Assembly (NCBI GenBank): GCA_001305115.1
Contig: BCAA01000003.1
Span: forward strand, 1-64,000
Length of the DNA stretch: 64,000 bases
Origin: Clostridia bacterium UC5.1-1E11
Lineage (GTDB): Bacteria > Bacillota > Clostridia > Oscillospirales > Acutalibacteraceae
Reading direction: 5' to 3'
Below, in pieces: positions 27,196 to 37,473 of the stretch. The stretch's first letter is position 1. Each line of letters starts with the position of its first letter. The notes beneath the pieces were generated by a model. The model was given only the letters and a program-made list of their open reading frames with translations. It was not told the DNA's origin and searched no databases. Made by a program: the position numbers and the translations under genes.

Positions 27196-27426
27196 ATGTC
27201 GTTTAGAACACACTTTGGGCATGACATCTATCACATTCGCATGGACAAGCTAAAATGGACACAACAACAGATTGCCGATGCTGTATTCATATCTCTCCGT
27301 GAATATCAGAAGATCGAAAAAGGAGAGATTTCACCTGGCTCTGAAATCTTTCTTCGTCTGGTCTTTTTCTTGAACGTAAATATCGAGAATTACCGGCAGG
27401 ACCTATTCAATTGGTCTCCTCTGTAA
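27196..27426 (+). CDS. Small XRE-family helix-turn-helix protein
   Basis: 76 residues: KLKWTQQQIADAVFISLREY then QKIEKGEISPGSEIFLRLVF, a Cro/C1-type HTH with little else. AGGAGG lies eight bases before the ATG. It is set in AT-rich DNA without a clear partner gene and may be left from a mobile element or be an orphan antitoxin-like regulator. Confidence 0.75.
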   Translation: MSFRTHFGHDIYHIRMDKLKWTQQQIADAVFISLREYQKIEKGEISPGSEIFLRLVFFLNVNIENYRQDLFNWSPL

Positions 27427-28023
27427 TAAATCCATAGAATGAGCCTCGCATCATACTCCCACACAGTTTCAGGGCTTAAAAAACGCTCTTCATACCGTGC
27501 GCACGCGGAAATCCCCACAAAAGCGGCCTCCCGACCGTCAGAGACTCGCCAGAAAAAATTTCCCATCATCGGTGTACTTCTGGTCCTCAGCGGCAAGAAA
27601 ACGGGAACCCAAGCACAATACTTTAGCCAATGATATCTTCTAACGTTTTTGAAAAAGACCCTCTTTTTACCATATGACTTTGTGAAACAAACTATCATAT
27701 GGTTCGCTTTTTGCCCAGGCATTGTCCTAAAAATGCTGTTGTTGCTGGAAAAGTTGGACATTTGGGGTAGCGGAAAAACAGGACTGTGACTGTGTAACAA
27801 GGAGCAGCGGGCATCGAGTCGGTTGTATCAGCAAGCAGGATGGCTACGCGGATATCCGCCCCCATCCACTCACCCGTTGGCGGGAAAAGGATTCCGAAGT
27901 TTTGAATACATTCCTGAAAAACAACAGGGCATCGGGCAATCCTCCAGGCCGATTGATCCGGTATTTGTCGCATGCTGGCCATTGCGGTGGGGCCAACTTA
28001 TCTATTCCCCATTTATAAGTTCG
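27427..28023. other. Gene-less stretch of about 600 bases
   Basis: Only short overlapping frames without family resemblance. An inverted repeat, ACCATATGA/TCATATGGT (27669-27703), is the one visible structure. It may hold decayed coding sequence. Confidence 0.4.
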
Positions 28024-28778
28024 TTAGCTTACAGTACACTCAAATAAAAACATCTCGCATTCGTCGTTGATAGCTTGTTCTTTTTTGAAAGAGGAATATG
28101 TTCGAATAGCCGTAAACCCGATTTCAGTTAAAAGTTGTTCCATCTCTCCGAATTTGTAAAGATGTGTTTGAAAATCCATCAACTCGCTTTTTAATAATCT
28201 CGCGCCATCGTATAATTCATAAATACCCGGAGAAAATTGCGTCTGACTTGATTCATCATAATAATTTTTGCTTCTTAATGTCAAATCAAGCCCTTCTTTT
28301 GTTTTTACTGCAATAGAAAGCTTGTAGTCGCTATCATCAGGACATCTGTTGGCCACAGTATCAACTGCAAAACCAATTTGCCTTTCTGGGCTAACATTCC
28401 TTTTAACTTCTTCAAAATTTTTTTGCACAAGTGAATATCCGTAAATAACGAAACTGAGCCAGACGATATAAAAATATAATCAAACGGCTCGTCGGGTGAA
28501 TACTCTAAAATATCCGCCTGAACTACATTTGCATTAGGCGCTTTTTGCTTTAATTTGTCCAACATTTCACCGGACAAATCTACCCCGCTAATATCAAATC
28601 CCTGCTTCATAAATGGAACAAGAAAACGTCCGCTACCGCAAAGAGCCTCTAAAATCTTCTGCTCTTTTTTCGCATAGGAAACGTAAAAATCCAATTCCTC
28701 TTTTGGTGCTTGTCTATGTAAAATTTCGTACATTTCGGTACATAAGCTGCCATAATAATTTTGCTTTCGCTCTTTCAT
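28024..28778 (-). CDS. Class I SAM-dependent methyltransferase (frameshift near 28370)
   Basis: The first frame has the Rossmann motif I region ILEALCGSGRFLVPFMKQGF, then DISGVDLSGEMLDKLKQKAP and a motif IV-like DYIFISSGSVSLF. The second frame resumes with FAVDTVANRCPDDSDYKLSI and ends EMFLFECTVS. The frames join within a TTTT run, giving about 251 residues. This subgroup is common on clostridial accessory DNA and has no assigned substrate. Confidence 0.8.
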
Positions 28779-28921
28779 CGTACTACCTCGAATATGAAAT
28801 ATTAACGTCCTGAATGGACAGAGCTAGAAAACCTTAACTTGTGGGTCATTCATTCTAGCCATCGATGGGCTCGGCTAACCCTGCTGTTTAATGGACCATA
28901 AATGGACCATATAGGTTGATC

Positions 28922-29509
28922 TTATATATCCATTTCCACAAAATGTACAGCAGATGTGTCCCAATATTTTTTGTAAACCCGTTCTAGATTTCCATCAAGA
29001 TTTAGCTGATACATTCTGAATGTGACTAGTAGATCCTTTGGTTGCCATTGTTCCTCATATGAATATTGATATTTCATTCCTACATTTCTCATCACGCCGC
29101 CACTCCGGGGGTTGTTTCTGTCATGGGTAGCTGTGATATAAGGAAGTCCGTCTTTTTGTACCCGCTCTATAACGGCTTTTCCGGCTTCTGTAACGATGCC
29201 TTGATGCCAAAATTCCTTCCGCAGTCCATAGCCGAAATCATGGTGTTCTTCCATATCCACTTTTATGTAACCAATCGGATCATTATCTGTTTTTAGACAG
29301 ATCGCATACGCATATGCCTGTGGCTTGGCATATTTCACAGCATACTGTTCCTTAAAGAACGGATACGCTTCTTCAATGCTATTTAATGGAAACCAGGGCA
29401 AAAACCTATTCACTTCTTTATCGCTATAAATCTTAAACAGGGCTTCCATATCATTTTCTGTAAATTTTCTTAATATCAGCCGTTCCGTTTCGAGTGTAGG
29501 TGTATTCAT
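28922..29509 (-). CDS. RimJ/RimL-type GNAT acetyltransferase
   Basis: 195 residues beginning TPTLETERLILRKFTENDME, the classic start of GNAT proteins of the RimJ/RimL group. The acetyl-CoA site is in the region GYGLRKEFWHQGIVTEAGKA and the RNNPRSGGVMRNVGM helix follows. Such enzymes acetylate N-termini of proteins or small amines. It lies in an AT-rich region rich in acquired genes, next to a phosphotransferase remnant. Confidence 0.85.
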   Translation of the reverse strand: MNTPTLETERLILRKFTENDMEALFKIYSDKEVNRFLPWFPLNSIEEAYPFFKEQYAVKYAKPQAYAYAICLKTDNDPIGYIKVDMEEHHDFGYGLRKEFWHQGIVTEAGKAVIERVQKDGLPYITATHDRNNPRSGGVMRNVGMKYQYSYEEQWQPKDLLVTFRMYQLNLDGNLERVYKKYWDTSAVHFVEMDI

Positions 29510-29589
29510 ATCCTTCCCTCCATAATTAACGCTTCTATCATATTCTTCAAATATGTATCGGGCGTATCAGATGTTCTTTTATTTGTGTC

Positions 29590-29859
29590 CTAGTAAGTAA
29601 TCAGGGTTTTCCATAACGCCCATCCCCTTGCCCGGTCAATTGTTTTTCTATCCAGCCTCTTTAAAAAATCATTACGACTGCTATGATCGAAAAAGATCCA
29701 TGCCATCGCATAGTCACAGGCAGGATCGTCGATTCCCGTCATTCCAAAGTCAATGACGCCGCAAAGATGGCCGTCCTTTACCAGAAGGTTCCCCGGCGCA
29801 ATATCTCCATGAAGCTCGGGTGGTATTTGTTTTCCTCCATATCTCACGTGAAGCTGCAA
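29590..29859 (-). pseudogene. Remnant of an aminoglycoside phosphotransferase-family kinase
   Basis: The frame keeps the catalytic loop ELHGDIAPGNLLVKDG (HGDxxxxN) and the metal motif VIDFGMTGIDDPACDYAMAW, as in APH/choline-kinase-like enzymes. The N-terminal lobe with the nucleotide lysine is missing, and the C-terminus stops early after WALWKTLITY. It is truncated at both ends and very unlikely to be active. Confidence 0.75.
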
Positions 29860-30068
29860 TAGTCATTTAAGTCCTGTCCTTGTATAAGCGCTATCTCGCC
29901 TACATGAACCTCTATATTGCCGATCGCTTTTCAGAGTTCTCATACGCTATCCACCCGAAACGCGAGCGAAAGCAAAAGAAAAATCCGAACCTGAAACGCA
30001 ATATATGTCCAGGTTCAGCCAGTGTGACTGTAACAAAATAGATATCCAGTAAAAAATCGATTATACCG

Positions 30069-30107
30069 AAAAAAGCCGTATTTTGATTTCTCAAAATACG
30101 GCTTTTA
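30069..30107 (-). terminator. Terminator of the two-serine-tRNA unit
   Basis: AAAAGCCGTATTTTGA/TCAAAATACGGCTTTT perfect stem, followed by TTCGG on the minus strand, three bases past the tRNA-Ser(GCU) gene. Confidence 0.85.
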
Positions 30108-30110
30108 ACT

Positions 30111-30200
30111 TGGCGGAGAAGGAGGGATTTGAACCCTCGCGCCGGTTACCCGACCTACTCCCTTAGCAGGGGAGCCCCTTCACCACTTGGGTACTTCTCC
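30111..30200 (-). tRNA. tRNA-Ser (anticodon GCU)
   Basis: Read on the minus strand: GGAGAAGTACCC acceptor, anticodon loop CTGCTAA, long class II variable arm, T-loop GGTTCAAATC, and an encoded CCA end. It lies 42 bases after tRNA-Ser(UGA) and before a strong terminator. Confidence 0.95.
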
Positions 30201-30242
30201 ATGTAGGTGAAAAATTATAAAACTATGGACTTTGAGAGAATG

Positions 30243-30331
30243 TGGCGGAGAGGAAGAGATTCGAACTCTTGGCCCCTTGCGAGGTCACTGGTTTTCAAGA
30301 CCAGCTCCTTAAACCACTCGGACACCTCTCC
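30243..30331 (-). tRNA. tRNA-Ser (anticodon UGA)
   Basis: GGAGAGGTGTCC acceptor side, anticodon loop CTTGAAA, long variable arm, GTTCGAATC T-loop and encoded CCA. It is the first gene after its own strong promoter. Confidence 0.95.
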
Positions 30332-30354
30332 GAGTCTCGTTTGCAACGAGGATT

Positions 30355-30383
30355 ATTATACTGTATTTCCGACGCTTTGTCAA
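30355..30383 (-). promoter_or_regulatory. Promoter of the serine tRNA pair
   Basis: Consensus TTGACA (30378-30383) and TATAAT (30355-30360) with a 17-base spacer, about 23 bases before tRNA-Ser(UGA). Confidence 0.9.
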
Positions 30384-30466
30384 TGATTTTTGCAAAGATT
30401 TTTAACATTTTTGTAAATTTAGGATAATTCTCTTCCGGTTGTCCATGAGATAACAATCAAAAATAA

Positions 30467-30508
30467 ACAAAAGCCTTTGCTACCCACTTAGGTGCAAAGG
30501 CTTTCAAA
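30467..30508 (-). terminator. Terminator of the five-tRNA unit
   Basis: AAAGCCTTTGC/GCAAAGGCTTT stem followed by TTGTTT on the minus strand, directly after tRNA-Cys. Confidence 0.8.
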
Positions 30509-30510
30509 AT

Positions 30511-30585
30511 TGGAGGCGTCACCCAGATTTGAACTGGGGAATCAGGGTTTTGCAGACCCATGCCTTACCACTTGGCTATGACGCC
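30511..30585 (-). tRNA. tRNA-Cys (anticodon GCA)
   Basis: GGCGTCATAGCC acceptor/D side, anticodon loop TCTGCAA, T-loop GTTCAAATC and CCA end. It is the last gene of the Val-Asp-Phe-Gly-Cys unit. Confidence 0.95.
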
Positions 30586-30592
30586 AAAAAAT

Positions 30593-30668
30593 TGGAGCGA
30601 ACGACGAGGCTCGAACTCGCTACCTCCACCTTGGCAAGGTGGCGCTCTACCAGATGAGCTACGTTCGC
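30593..30668 (-). tRNA. tRNA-Gly (anticodon GCC)
   Basis: GCGAACGTAGCTC start, anticodon loop TTGCCAA, T-loop GTTCGAGCC and CCA end on the minus strand. Confidence 0.95.
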
Positions 30669-30673
30669 ATAAA

Positions 30674-30750
30674 TGGTGCCTCCGGACGGAATCGAACCAT
30701 CGACACGGGGATTTTCAGTCCCCTGCTCTACCAACTGAGCTACAGAGGCA
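30674..30750 (-). tRNA. tRNA-Phe (anticodon GAA)
   Basis: TGCCTCTGTAGCTCAG start, anticodon loop CTGAAAA, T-loop GTTCGATTC and encoded CCA. Confidence 0.95.
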
Positions 30751-30754
30751 AATA

Positions 30755-30831
30755 TGGCGACTCGGAACGGGATCGAACCGTCGACCTCTAGCGTGACAGG
30801 CTAGCGTTCTAACCAGCTGAACTACCGAGCC
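30755..30831 (-). tRNA. tRNA-Asp (anticodon GUC)
   Basis: GGCTCGGTAGTTCAG start, anticodon loop CTGTCAC, T-loop GTTCGATCC and encoded CCA. Confidence 0.95.
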
Positions 30832-30837
30832 GGATAT

Positions 30838-30914
30838 TGGTGGGGACAATAGGACTCGAACCTATGACCCCCTGCTTGTAAGGCAGGTGCTCTAACCAGC
30901 TGAGCTATACCCCC
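30838..30914 (-). tRNA. tRNA-Val (anticodon UAC)
   Basis: GGGGGTATAGCTCAG start, anticodon loop CTTACAA, T-loop GTTCGAGTC and encoded CCA. First gene of the five-tRNA unit. Confidence 0.95.
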
Positions 30915-30949
30915 TTTTTGTTTGCTGCTGTTCATCAGCGACGTGTTAT

Positions 30950-30978
30950 ATAATACTATATGATCTATCAAAAGTCAA
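30950..30978 (-). promoter_or_regulatory. Promoter of the five-tRNA unit
   Basis: TTGACT (30973-30978) and TATTAT (30950-30955) on the minus strand with 17 bases between, about 35 bases before tRNA-Val. Confidence 0.85.
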
Positions 30979-32027
30979 TACCTTTTTTCAATTTTTTCAA
31001 GTTTTTTTGATCGTTTTTGGAGGTTCATTTTTAAGGGTAAAACTACCTTCCTTCCCTCAAATTGTATTCGTATAGATTGCTTCTTGACACTTCTTGTGCA
31101 AGTTCCTTACAACATAAGCAACAATAGGGAACTCCTCTGTTTTTCCGTATGTTCTTTGTCCTCTCAGCCTCTTTTCTTTCCTTGTGACATTCCTATCCAT
31201 CCTCCTCTAAAAAGACGATATCCTCTCGAACCGCCATCCGATCCGCTTCAATACCTTCCCTTACAGATAGGACGATATTCGCTCAATACGCTCAAATAGA
31301 TATCATATACTGGCTATTTCCTTTTCATTCACCCTTTTTGTAGGAGGGATACATCCACATGTCCTCCATCTGCATCCAGGGATCATCGAAGTACACCTGT
31401 AGTCTTCATCATCACGATCGTAATGGAGGCGGAGTCCCTCTTTCAATACGGACTTATAGATTCCATTCCCATCACGCTGGCAAAGGTTGCGTGGGGCTAT
31501 ACACTTCTTTTCCCAGGAAAACAATTTTTCCCTTTCCGACTTCAAAAAAGTGATGAACCAAAATTCAGCTTACCTTTTGATGTAGTCCATTCTCCTTCCC
31601 TCAAGACATATGCATCCCTTGCTTCAGGTTATCATTATTTTTCCGGCTTTGATCTATTTGACCTATAAAACAGCTCATCTTACGCCTCAAAACCTAACAA
31701 GAAGCGTTCACCCCATACATAAGGCCCACTGTTGGAAAAATTGTTTTATACACACCACTGCCTCCAAAACCGTTTCTGCGTAAAGAGTAAAATCTCTTCA
31801 CGCGTAGCATTTCTGTCCCTTAAGGATATAAAAACGTGCATGAAAGGCTTTGCCCCCATGCACGTTTTATCAGGCTCTAAAGAAATATGGCTTCTATTTG
31901 GGGTTGAAAACGCCCCACTCTACTGCAGATTGTAAGGTAAAATGCTTTTTGCAGCTTTCCAATCCGAGCCTGCTCTCCGACAGGCCGTCCCTACTCTTAT
32001 TCCATCCTCTCGAATCAGAAATACATC
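30979..32027. other. Gene-less AT-rich stretch of about 1 kb
   Basis: Only short frames with no family match by eye. The longest on the minus strand (31303-31545) includes GIYKSVLKEGLRLHYDRDDE, which I do not recognise. The only clear signal is the terminator at 31829-31868. Confidence 0.4.
31829..31868 (-). terminator. Terminator downstream of the Hsp33 gene
   Basis: AAAACGTGCATG/CATGCACGTTTT stem followed on the minus strand by TTTTTATA, about 160 bases after the hslO stop. Confidence 0.8.
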
Positions 32028-32915
32028 TCATTTATTTGCCACGCTGTCTGCCAACTGATTCAGCTCTTCTTGGGAGAAACGATATGCACGATTACAATAC
32101 TGGCACTTCGCTTCCATAAAACCATCCTCCAACGCCAATGTGCGAATCTCCTCCGGACGGAGAGTTGCCAATGCGTTTGATACACGCTCCTTGCTGCAAT
32201 TGCAGGCATATGCTACCGGGAATTCGTCTAAGATCTCCATTTCAAAACCTTGGAGAACTGTTTTACACATCTCTTCAATTGACATTCCCTTGGCAAGCAT
32301 GGTCGTCACCGGCTCCAACACCGCGACATTCCTTTCCAATTGGCTGATGTCCGCATCGGTCGCTCCAGGGAGCACCTGCACCAACATGCCGCCAGCCAAA
32401 AGGAGTTTGTGATCGGCCTTATCGACCAACACCCCCAGAGCACAGACCGTGGGGATCTGCTCACTGACTGCATAATAGTTGGTAATATCCTCTGCAATCT
32501 CGCCAGAAACAATCTCTACCTGCCCAATGTAAGGCTGCCCAGAGCCAAAATCGCGCAACACGCCGAACAGGCCGTCACGCCCCACTGCACCGCCGACATC
32601 GAGCTTTCCATTCGGCTTGAGGGGCAAATCCACCCCAGGATGTTCCACCCAACCACGGCAATTCCCGCGGCTATCTGCAATCGCCACAACCGACCCCAAT
32701 GGCCCTCCACCGTTGATCTTCAAGGTCAACGAGGCGTCATCCTTTTTGAGCATGCCTCCCATGATCGAGGCGCCCGTCAGTAAGCGTCCAAGCGCCGCTG
32801 TCGCTACAGGGCTGGTATCATGTACCTGTTGAGCTGTCGCCACAAGAACCGTGGAATCTACTGCTGCAGCCATAATTGCCCCATTCGAGGTGATACATCT
32901 GATCATTCTATCCAT
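32028..32915 (-). CDS. hslO: Hsp33 redox-regulated chaperone
   Basis: 295 residues, full length. The N-terminal domain has DRMIRCITSNGAIMAAAVDS and GRLLTGASIMGGMLKKDDAS. The C-terminal zinc switch has CNCSKERV and, 33 residues later, CQYC, the four cysteines that bind zinc when reduced and form disulphides under oxidative stress, switching on holdase activity in the cytoplasm. It follows a methyltransferase gene by 15 bases and is likely co-transcribed with it and the YerC gene. Confidence 0.95.
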   Translation of the reverse strand: MDRMIRCITSNGAIMAAAVDSTVLVATAQQVHDTSPVATAALGRLLTGASIMGGMLKKDDASLTLKINGGGPLGSVVAIADSRGNCRGWVEHPGVDLPLKPNGKLDVGGAVGRDGLFGVLRDFGSGQPYIGQVEIVSGEIAEDITNYYAVSEQIPTVCALGVLVDKADHKLLLAGGMLVQVLPGATDADISQLERNVAVLEPVTTMLAKGMSIEEMCKTVLQGFEMEILDEFPVAYACNCSKERVSNALATLRPEEIRTLALEDGFMEAKCQYCNRAYRFSQEELNQLADSVANK

Positions 32916-32930
32916 ACAATCGAAACCATC

Positions 32931-33674
32931 CTATTTCATTTTGCGTGCAGCATAGACCACACGTTCCTCTCGCTCGCCCGGCTCCTGTAAACTCAAGTCG
33001 CCAAAGCGGTAAACTTTGTCGAACCCCGCCTCTTCCAACATGTGGAGCAGTTGTTCCGGTGGATAGGCGCGTTCATAGAAGTGTTCGCCGCTTCTTCGAT
33101 AGAGACTCCCCTCCCGGCCAAAAAAGTCGAGTTGAATGCCAACACGATCATTCTTCTCCTCATAGTGGTTCTGCCAAACACAGTAGACCTCATCCGTATC
33201 ATAAAGAAATACATTGTTGGCTAACACATAGCGATGTTTGTACACAGTATTGACATCGAAGAGGAACCACCCGCCAGGGTTCAGGAACAAGGAAACCCGA
33301 TCAAACGCGGCCTGTACATCCTTCTCTAACGTCAAATGATTGATGCTGTCAAGGGCACAGATCACCGTATCCACCGTGCCATAGAGGTCAAGTTTTTGCA
33401 TTTTTTGACACAGAAACAACAGGTCCAGGCCGCTCTCAGCTGCTTTTTGCCTTGCAACGGAGAGCATGTCCGCGGACCCGTCGATCCCGTAAACATCGAT
33501 TCCCCGTTCTGCCAGTGCAATCGTCAGGCTGCCAGTGCCGCAGGCAAGGTCAAGCGTCAGACCCGGCCTATGCCCCAGATGTTCCATCAGTGCGCATAAG
33601 TATTCCGCACGGCGGGCGTATTCGACGTTTTGTGTCAGACTGTCATAATATTGTGCAAAGGAAGCGTAACTCAT
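32931..33674 (-). CDS. Class I SAM-dependent methyltransferase
   Basis: 247 residues. Motif I is LTLDLACGTGSLTIALAERG, followed by DVYGIDGSADMLSVARQKAA (motif II acidic residue) and TVICALDSINHLTLEKDVQA. The N-terminal YASFAQYYDSLTQNVEYARR is typical of YqeM/UbiE-like small-molecule methyltransferases of Firmicutes. It overlaps the YerC gene by four bases and precedes hslO. The substrate is unknown. Confidence 0.9.
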   Translation of the reverse strand: MSYASFAQYYDSLTQNVEYARRAEYLCALMEHLGHRPGLTLDLACGTGSLTIALAERGIDVYGIDGSADMLSVARQKAAESGLDLLFLCQKMQKLDLYGTVDTVICALDSINHLTLEKDVQAAFDRVSLFLNPGGWFLFDVNTVYKHRYVLANNVFLYDTDEVYCVWQNHYEEKNDRVGIQLDFFGREGSLYRRSGEHFYERAYPPEQLLHMLEEAGFDKVYRFGDLSLQEPGEREERVVYAARKMK

Positions 33675-33997
33675 TTGTCCGCTTCCTTATGATCGCCATT
33701 TTTCTGATCTAGGCGGTCAAAGACCAGGGCGTACCCGTCACAGCCATAGTTGAGAGAGCGATTGACACGGCTGATAGTGGCTGTAGAGGCCCCTGTTTCC
33801 GCCACAATGTCGCTATAGACGCGCTTCGTACTCAACATATGGGCCACCAGCAAGCGCTGCGACATCGCCTTGATCTCTGGAACGGTACAGAGATCCTCAA
33901 AGAAATTATAGCACTCATCTACCGTTTTTAGAGAAAGAATCGCCTCAAACAGAAAATCAACACTCTCATCTTTGATTTTAGAGTTCAAAAAAGTCAC
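33671..33997 (-). CDS. YerC/YecD family TrpR-like DNA-binding protein
   Basis: 108 residues. The region EDLCTVPEIKAMSQRLLVAH and the HTH with DIVAETGASTATISRVNRSL are the core of the YerC/YecD family (TrpR superfamily), widespread in Firmicutes, whose target genes are mostly unknown. It leads the group YerC-methyltransferase-hslO, with four-base overlap to the second gene. Confidence 0.92.
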   Translation of the reverse strand: MTFLNSKIKDESVDFLFEAILSLKTVDECYNFFEDLCTVPEIKAMSQRLLVAHMLSTKRVYSDIVAETGASTATISRVNRSLNYGCDGYALVFDRLDQKNGDHKEADK

Positions 33998-34194
33998 TTC
34001 CCTATCGTATTTTTAGCAATCTCACAAAGTAAACCGACAAAATCCTCATAAAAAGCCGTTCCATTTTAAAATTCAGACTTTCCTCTGCCCTTATGAAACC
34101 ACTATTAGTAAGATAAGATTTTAGCATATAAAAGTCAAAAAGTAAAGAGGCAAGCAGCATACTCCCTAGGGAAGCAAGTGATCTTATAAAAATT

Positions 34195-34793
34195 TTATAA
34201 ATTTTGCACAGTATTTGCACAAGCCAACTCAATTTGATGACGCATGTCCTCCACCCCTTCACCGTTCACAGCCGAAAAAGGGATCAACATGGTATCCGGC
34301 AGTTCTTCAAAAGTGCGCAATAAGCATCCATCTGCTGGGTTCGCTGCGTCTTATTGAGTTTGTCGCTCTTTGTAGCCACCACTAGAAAGGGCAACCCTGC
34401 CTGGGCCAAAAACTCGATCATATGAAGGTCATCGCGGGTGGGCATGTGGCGAAAGTCCACAATTTGCACCACTAAACGGATGTTACGCCCCGCATTTAAG
34501 TATCCTTCCACCAGTTCTGCCCAGCGCAATTTCTCTGAAGCAGAAACCTTGGCATAACCGTACCCCGGCAAATCCACCAAGCGGCAATCCGGCAGGCGAT
34601 AAAAGTTGACCGTTCCTGTCTTTCCCGGTTTTGCACTGACACGCGCCAGCGATTTGCGGTTCAGCAGTTTATTAATGAGCGAGCTTTTCCCCACGTTGGA
34701 GCGGCCGGAGAAGACAATCTCCGGCACGCTGGAAGGGGGAAGCTGCTCTACGCGGCCCGAGGCAGACTCAAACACGGCATTTTGGAAATTCAT
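34195..34793 (-). CDS. engB: Ribosome biogenesis GTP-binding protein YsxC/EngB (frameshift near 34305)
   Basis: From ATG 34793: G1 [13 protein letters not shown]2 region KPGKTGTVNF, G3 DLPGYGYAKV and G4 ATKSDKLNK. The open frame then ends early (KNCRIPC), while another frame continues ELPDTMLIPFSAVNGEGVED and HQIELACANTVQNL to a stop at 34195, as expected for the family. The break is a lost base at an AAGAA site. EngB helps assemble the 50S subunit and is essential in many bacteria, so this is very likely a sequence error. It lies downstream of lon, as usual in Firmicutes. Confidence 0.88.
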
Positions 34794-34832
34794 TTGGGAT
34801 TCCCCTTTCAACTGGTTTGATACCCACCGCCA

Positions 34833-37268
34833 TTACTGCGGAAGTTGCGGCGCTGTAGCGGCAGCTTGTCCCGCCGCAGTGGACAGGATTCCCGACGGGG
34901 CATGTGCAGATTCAGGCTTTGGCTCCGGCATACATACCAACGCCGCCTCTAATACCTGGTCCACCTTCTGAACCGGCAGAAAATGAACGCTGTTCTTGAC
35001 CACATCGTCCACCTCTGCGAGATCTGGAACATTGTCCGACGGGATTATCACGGTCTTAATACCCGCACGATAAGCCGCCATGGTTTTCTCTTTGAGGCCG
35101 CCGATCGGCAAAACACGGCCCAGCAGCGTGATTTCCCCGGTCATCGCCACATCATGGCGGATCGGGATATTGCATAGCGCCGAAGTGATCGCGGTAGCCA
35201 TCGCAGTTCCAGCGGAAGGGCCGTCTTTGGGGATCGCCCCCTCCGGTGCGTGGATATGGATGTCGTATTTTGCATGGAAATCGTGATCAATCCCCAACAA
35301 GGACGCGCGTGTCCGGATACAACTAATCGCTGTGCGCGCCGATTCCTTCATCACATCGCCCAGAGAACCCGTCAGTTCGATCTTTCCAGTTCCCTCCATA
35401 ACGGCAACTTCGATCGGCAACAATTCGCCGCCGACGCTTGTCCACGCCAATCCGTTGACCAGCCCTACCTCGTCCGTTTTATGCAGATCGTCATTTTTGA
35501 ATTTGGCCGGGCCGAGCAACCCCTCCAAATCCTTCGGGGCGATGGTGATCTTTGCCTCCCCATCCTCCACGAGTTTGACCGCGCACTTACGGCACAGGGC
35601 GGCAACCTGGCGTTCCAGGTTGCGTACGCCGGCCTCTCTGGTATAGCCGTCGATCAGTGCATGTACAGCGGCGGACTGGATACGTACCTGCTTGTTGGGA
35701 ATCCCATGCTTTTTCATCTGCTTGGGAATCAGATGCTTGGTCGCAATCTGGAATTTTTCCTCGTGGGTGTAGCTTCCCAGGGTAATCACATCCATGCGGT
35801 CTGCCAGCGGTTCTGGAATCGTGCTGTAATCATTCGCTGTTGTGATAAACATCACATCGCTCAGATCGAACGGCATGTCGATATAATGGTCGTAAAAGGT
35901 GGCATTTTGCTCGGAATCGAGCACTTCCAAAAGAGCAGAGGCCGGGTCTCCTCGGAAATCGTGGCTGAGTTTGTCGATCTCATCGAGCAAAAGCAGTGGA
36001 TTTTTGGTGCCCGCCTGCTTGACGGCTGAAATAATGCGGCCGGCCATCGCTCCCACATACGTCTTGCGATGGCCAACGATGTCGGACTCATCCCGCACGC
36101 CGCCAAGGGACACCCGCACGTACTTCCGCCCGATGGCTTCAGCGATTGACCGCGCGATGGAGGTCTTGCCGACGCCCGGCGGGCCGACCAGACAGATGAT
36201 CTGCCCCTTGATGTCTGGGGAAAGCTTTTTGACTGCCAACACTTCTAAAATGCGCTCTTTGACTTTCTTCAGGCCGTAGTGATCCCGGTCCAAGATCTTG
36301 CGGGCCTTTTCCAAGTCGATGTGCTCCTTGCTGACGGTATTCCATGGCAGATCCAAACAGGTTTCCAAATAGCCGACAATCACGCCCGCCTCATGGGAAC
36401 CATACGGCAACTTAGCCAGCCGGTCACACTCCTTGAGGAGCTTTTTTTCTTGCAATTCCGGCAACTGCAGTTTAGCGATGCGGTCGCGGAACTCGTCCGC
36501 TTCCTCCTGCGGGTTGTCGTCCTCACCCAACTCGTAGGAGATTGCTTTCATCTGTTCGCGCAGAAAATATTCCCGTTGGTTTTGGTCGATCTGCTCCTTG
36601 GCCTTCTCGCTGATCTGGCTCTCGATCTCAAGCACCTGTACTTCACGCTGTAAGATCTCTACCAACTTATTCAGGCGTTTAACCGGGGAGAGTTCTTCCA
36701 AAACACGCTGCTTCTGCTCATAATCGAACATGATGTTGGCTGCAATAAAGTCCGCCAGTTCCCCGCAGTCCTTCTTCTGCACCACGCCCACCACAATGTC
36801 CGGAGGCACACGGCTATAATTTTGCAGATACTGCTCGAATAACGTCTGCGTGAAGCGGATCAAGGCTTCGCTGCGCTGGGTTCTGCGATAGGCACGGGTC
36901 CGCACCGGCAAAATCTCTCCCACCAGGAATGGATCGCTTTCCTGTAGGCTGGCCAATTCCGCACGGTACAAGCCCTCCACAAATACTCGTACCCCATCCT
37001 CTGGATGGCGCACCACCTGCTTGATCTTTGCTACCACGCCGATACGGTACAGTCCCTGTAGCTTTGGCTCGTTGTCGCCGAGATCCTTTTGCGCCACCAG
37101 AAAGATCATCTGATTTTCGTCCATCGCCTTAGAGAGCGCCAGAATGGACTTCTTCCTGCCCACGTCGAATTGAAGCATCATCCCCGGGAACACCACCAGC
37201 CCGCGCAGGGCCAGCACCGGCAGCACCATATTTTCCTCTCGTTTATTTGCCAACTGTGTTGTACTCAT
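34833..37268 (-). CDS. lon: ATP-dependent Lon protease
   Basis: About 811 residues from ATG 37268 (GGAGGG upstream). The N-terminal substrate domain ([20 protein letters not shown]) and coiled region are followed by the AAA+ module with Walker [10 protein letters not shown] and Walker [11 protein letters not shown], and by the protease domain with the catalytic Ser in [12 protein letters not shown] and Lys in [14 protein letters not shown]. It degrades misfolded and regulatory proteins in the cytoplasm. Part of the tig-clpP-clpX-lon-engB cluster. The last 20 residues are rich in alanine and proline and vary in the family. Confidence 0.97.
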   Translation of the reverse strand: MSTTQLANKREENMVLPVLALRGLVVFPGMMLQFDVGRKKSILALSKAMDENQMIFLVAQKDLGDNEPKLQGLYRIGVVAKIKQVVRHPEDGVRVFVEGLYRAELASLQESDPFLVGEILPVRTRAYRRTQRSEALIRFTQTLFEQYLQNYSRVPPDIVVGVVQKKDCGELADFIAANIMFDYEQKQRVLEELSPVKRLNKLVEILQREVQVLEIESQISEKAKEQIDQNQREYFLREQMKAISYELGEDDNPQEEADEFRDRIAKLQLPELQEKKLLKECDRLAKLPYGSHEAGVIVGYLETCLDLPWNTVSKEHIDLEKARKILDRDHYGLKKVKERILEVLAVKKLSPDIKGQIICLVGPPGVGKTSIARSIAEAIGRKYVRVSLGGVRDESDIVGHRKTYVGAMAGRIISAVKQAGTKNPLLLLDEIDKLSHDFRGDPASALLEVLDSEQNATFYDHYIDMPFDLSDVMFITTANDYSTIPEPLADRMDVITLGSYTHEEKFQIATKHLIPKQMKKHGIPNKQVRIQSAAVHALIDGYTREAGVRNLERQVAALCRKCAVKLVEDGEAKITIAPKDLEGLLGPAKFKNDDLHKTDEVGLVNGLAWTSVGGELLPIEVAVMEGTGKIELTGSLGDVMKESARTAISCIRTRASLLGIDHDFHAKYDIHIHAPEGAIPKDGPSAGTAMATAITSALCNIPIRHDVAMTGEITLLGRVLPIGGLKEKTMAAYRAGIKTVIIPSDNVPDLAEVDDVVKNSVHFLPVQKVDQVLEAALVCMPEPKPESAHAPSGILSTAAGQAAATAPQLPQ

Positions 37269-37473
37269 GTGTGTATCCCTCCAAGTGCGCAAAAGCATCC
37301 CGAAAAATGCGGTTGCCTTTGGCGCTTATGAAGGCGTTGGTCTCCAGATATCGATGGCTCCGGAGCCACGCCTAGCAGAAATGGCTGCCGCAAGGCGGAG
37401 GGCTTCTCAGCCGCCCCGCTGCAACAGCCATCGTTTTTCGAATCGACTGCGCTAAACCGTCCCCGGCTGCGCA

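Noticed and set aside
27427..28023. Arsenate-reductase-like scrap (RYPKC) on the minus strand
   Set aside because: Only a five-residue resemblance, without the CxxC or the rest of the fold.
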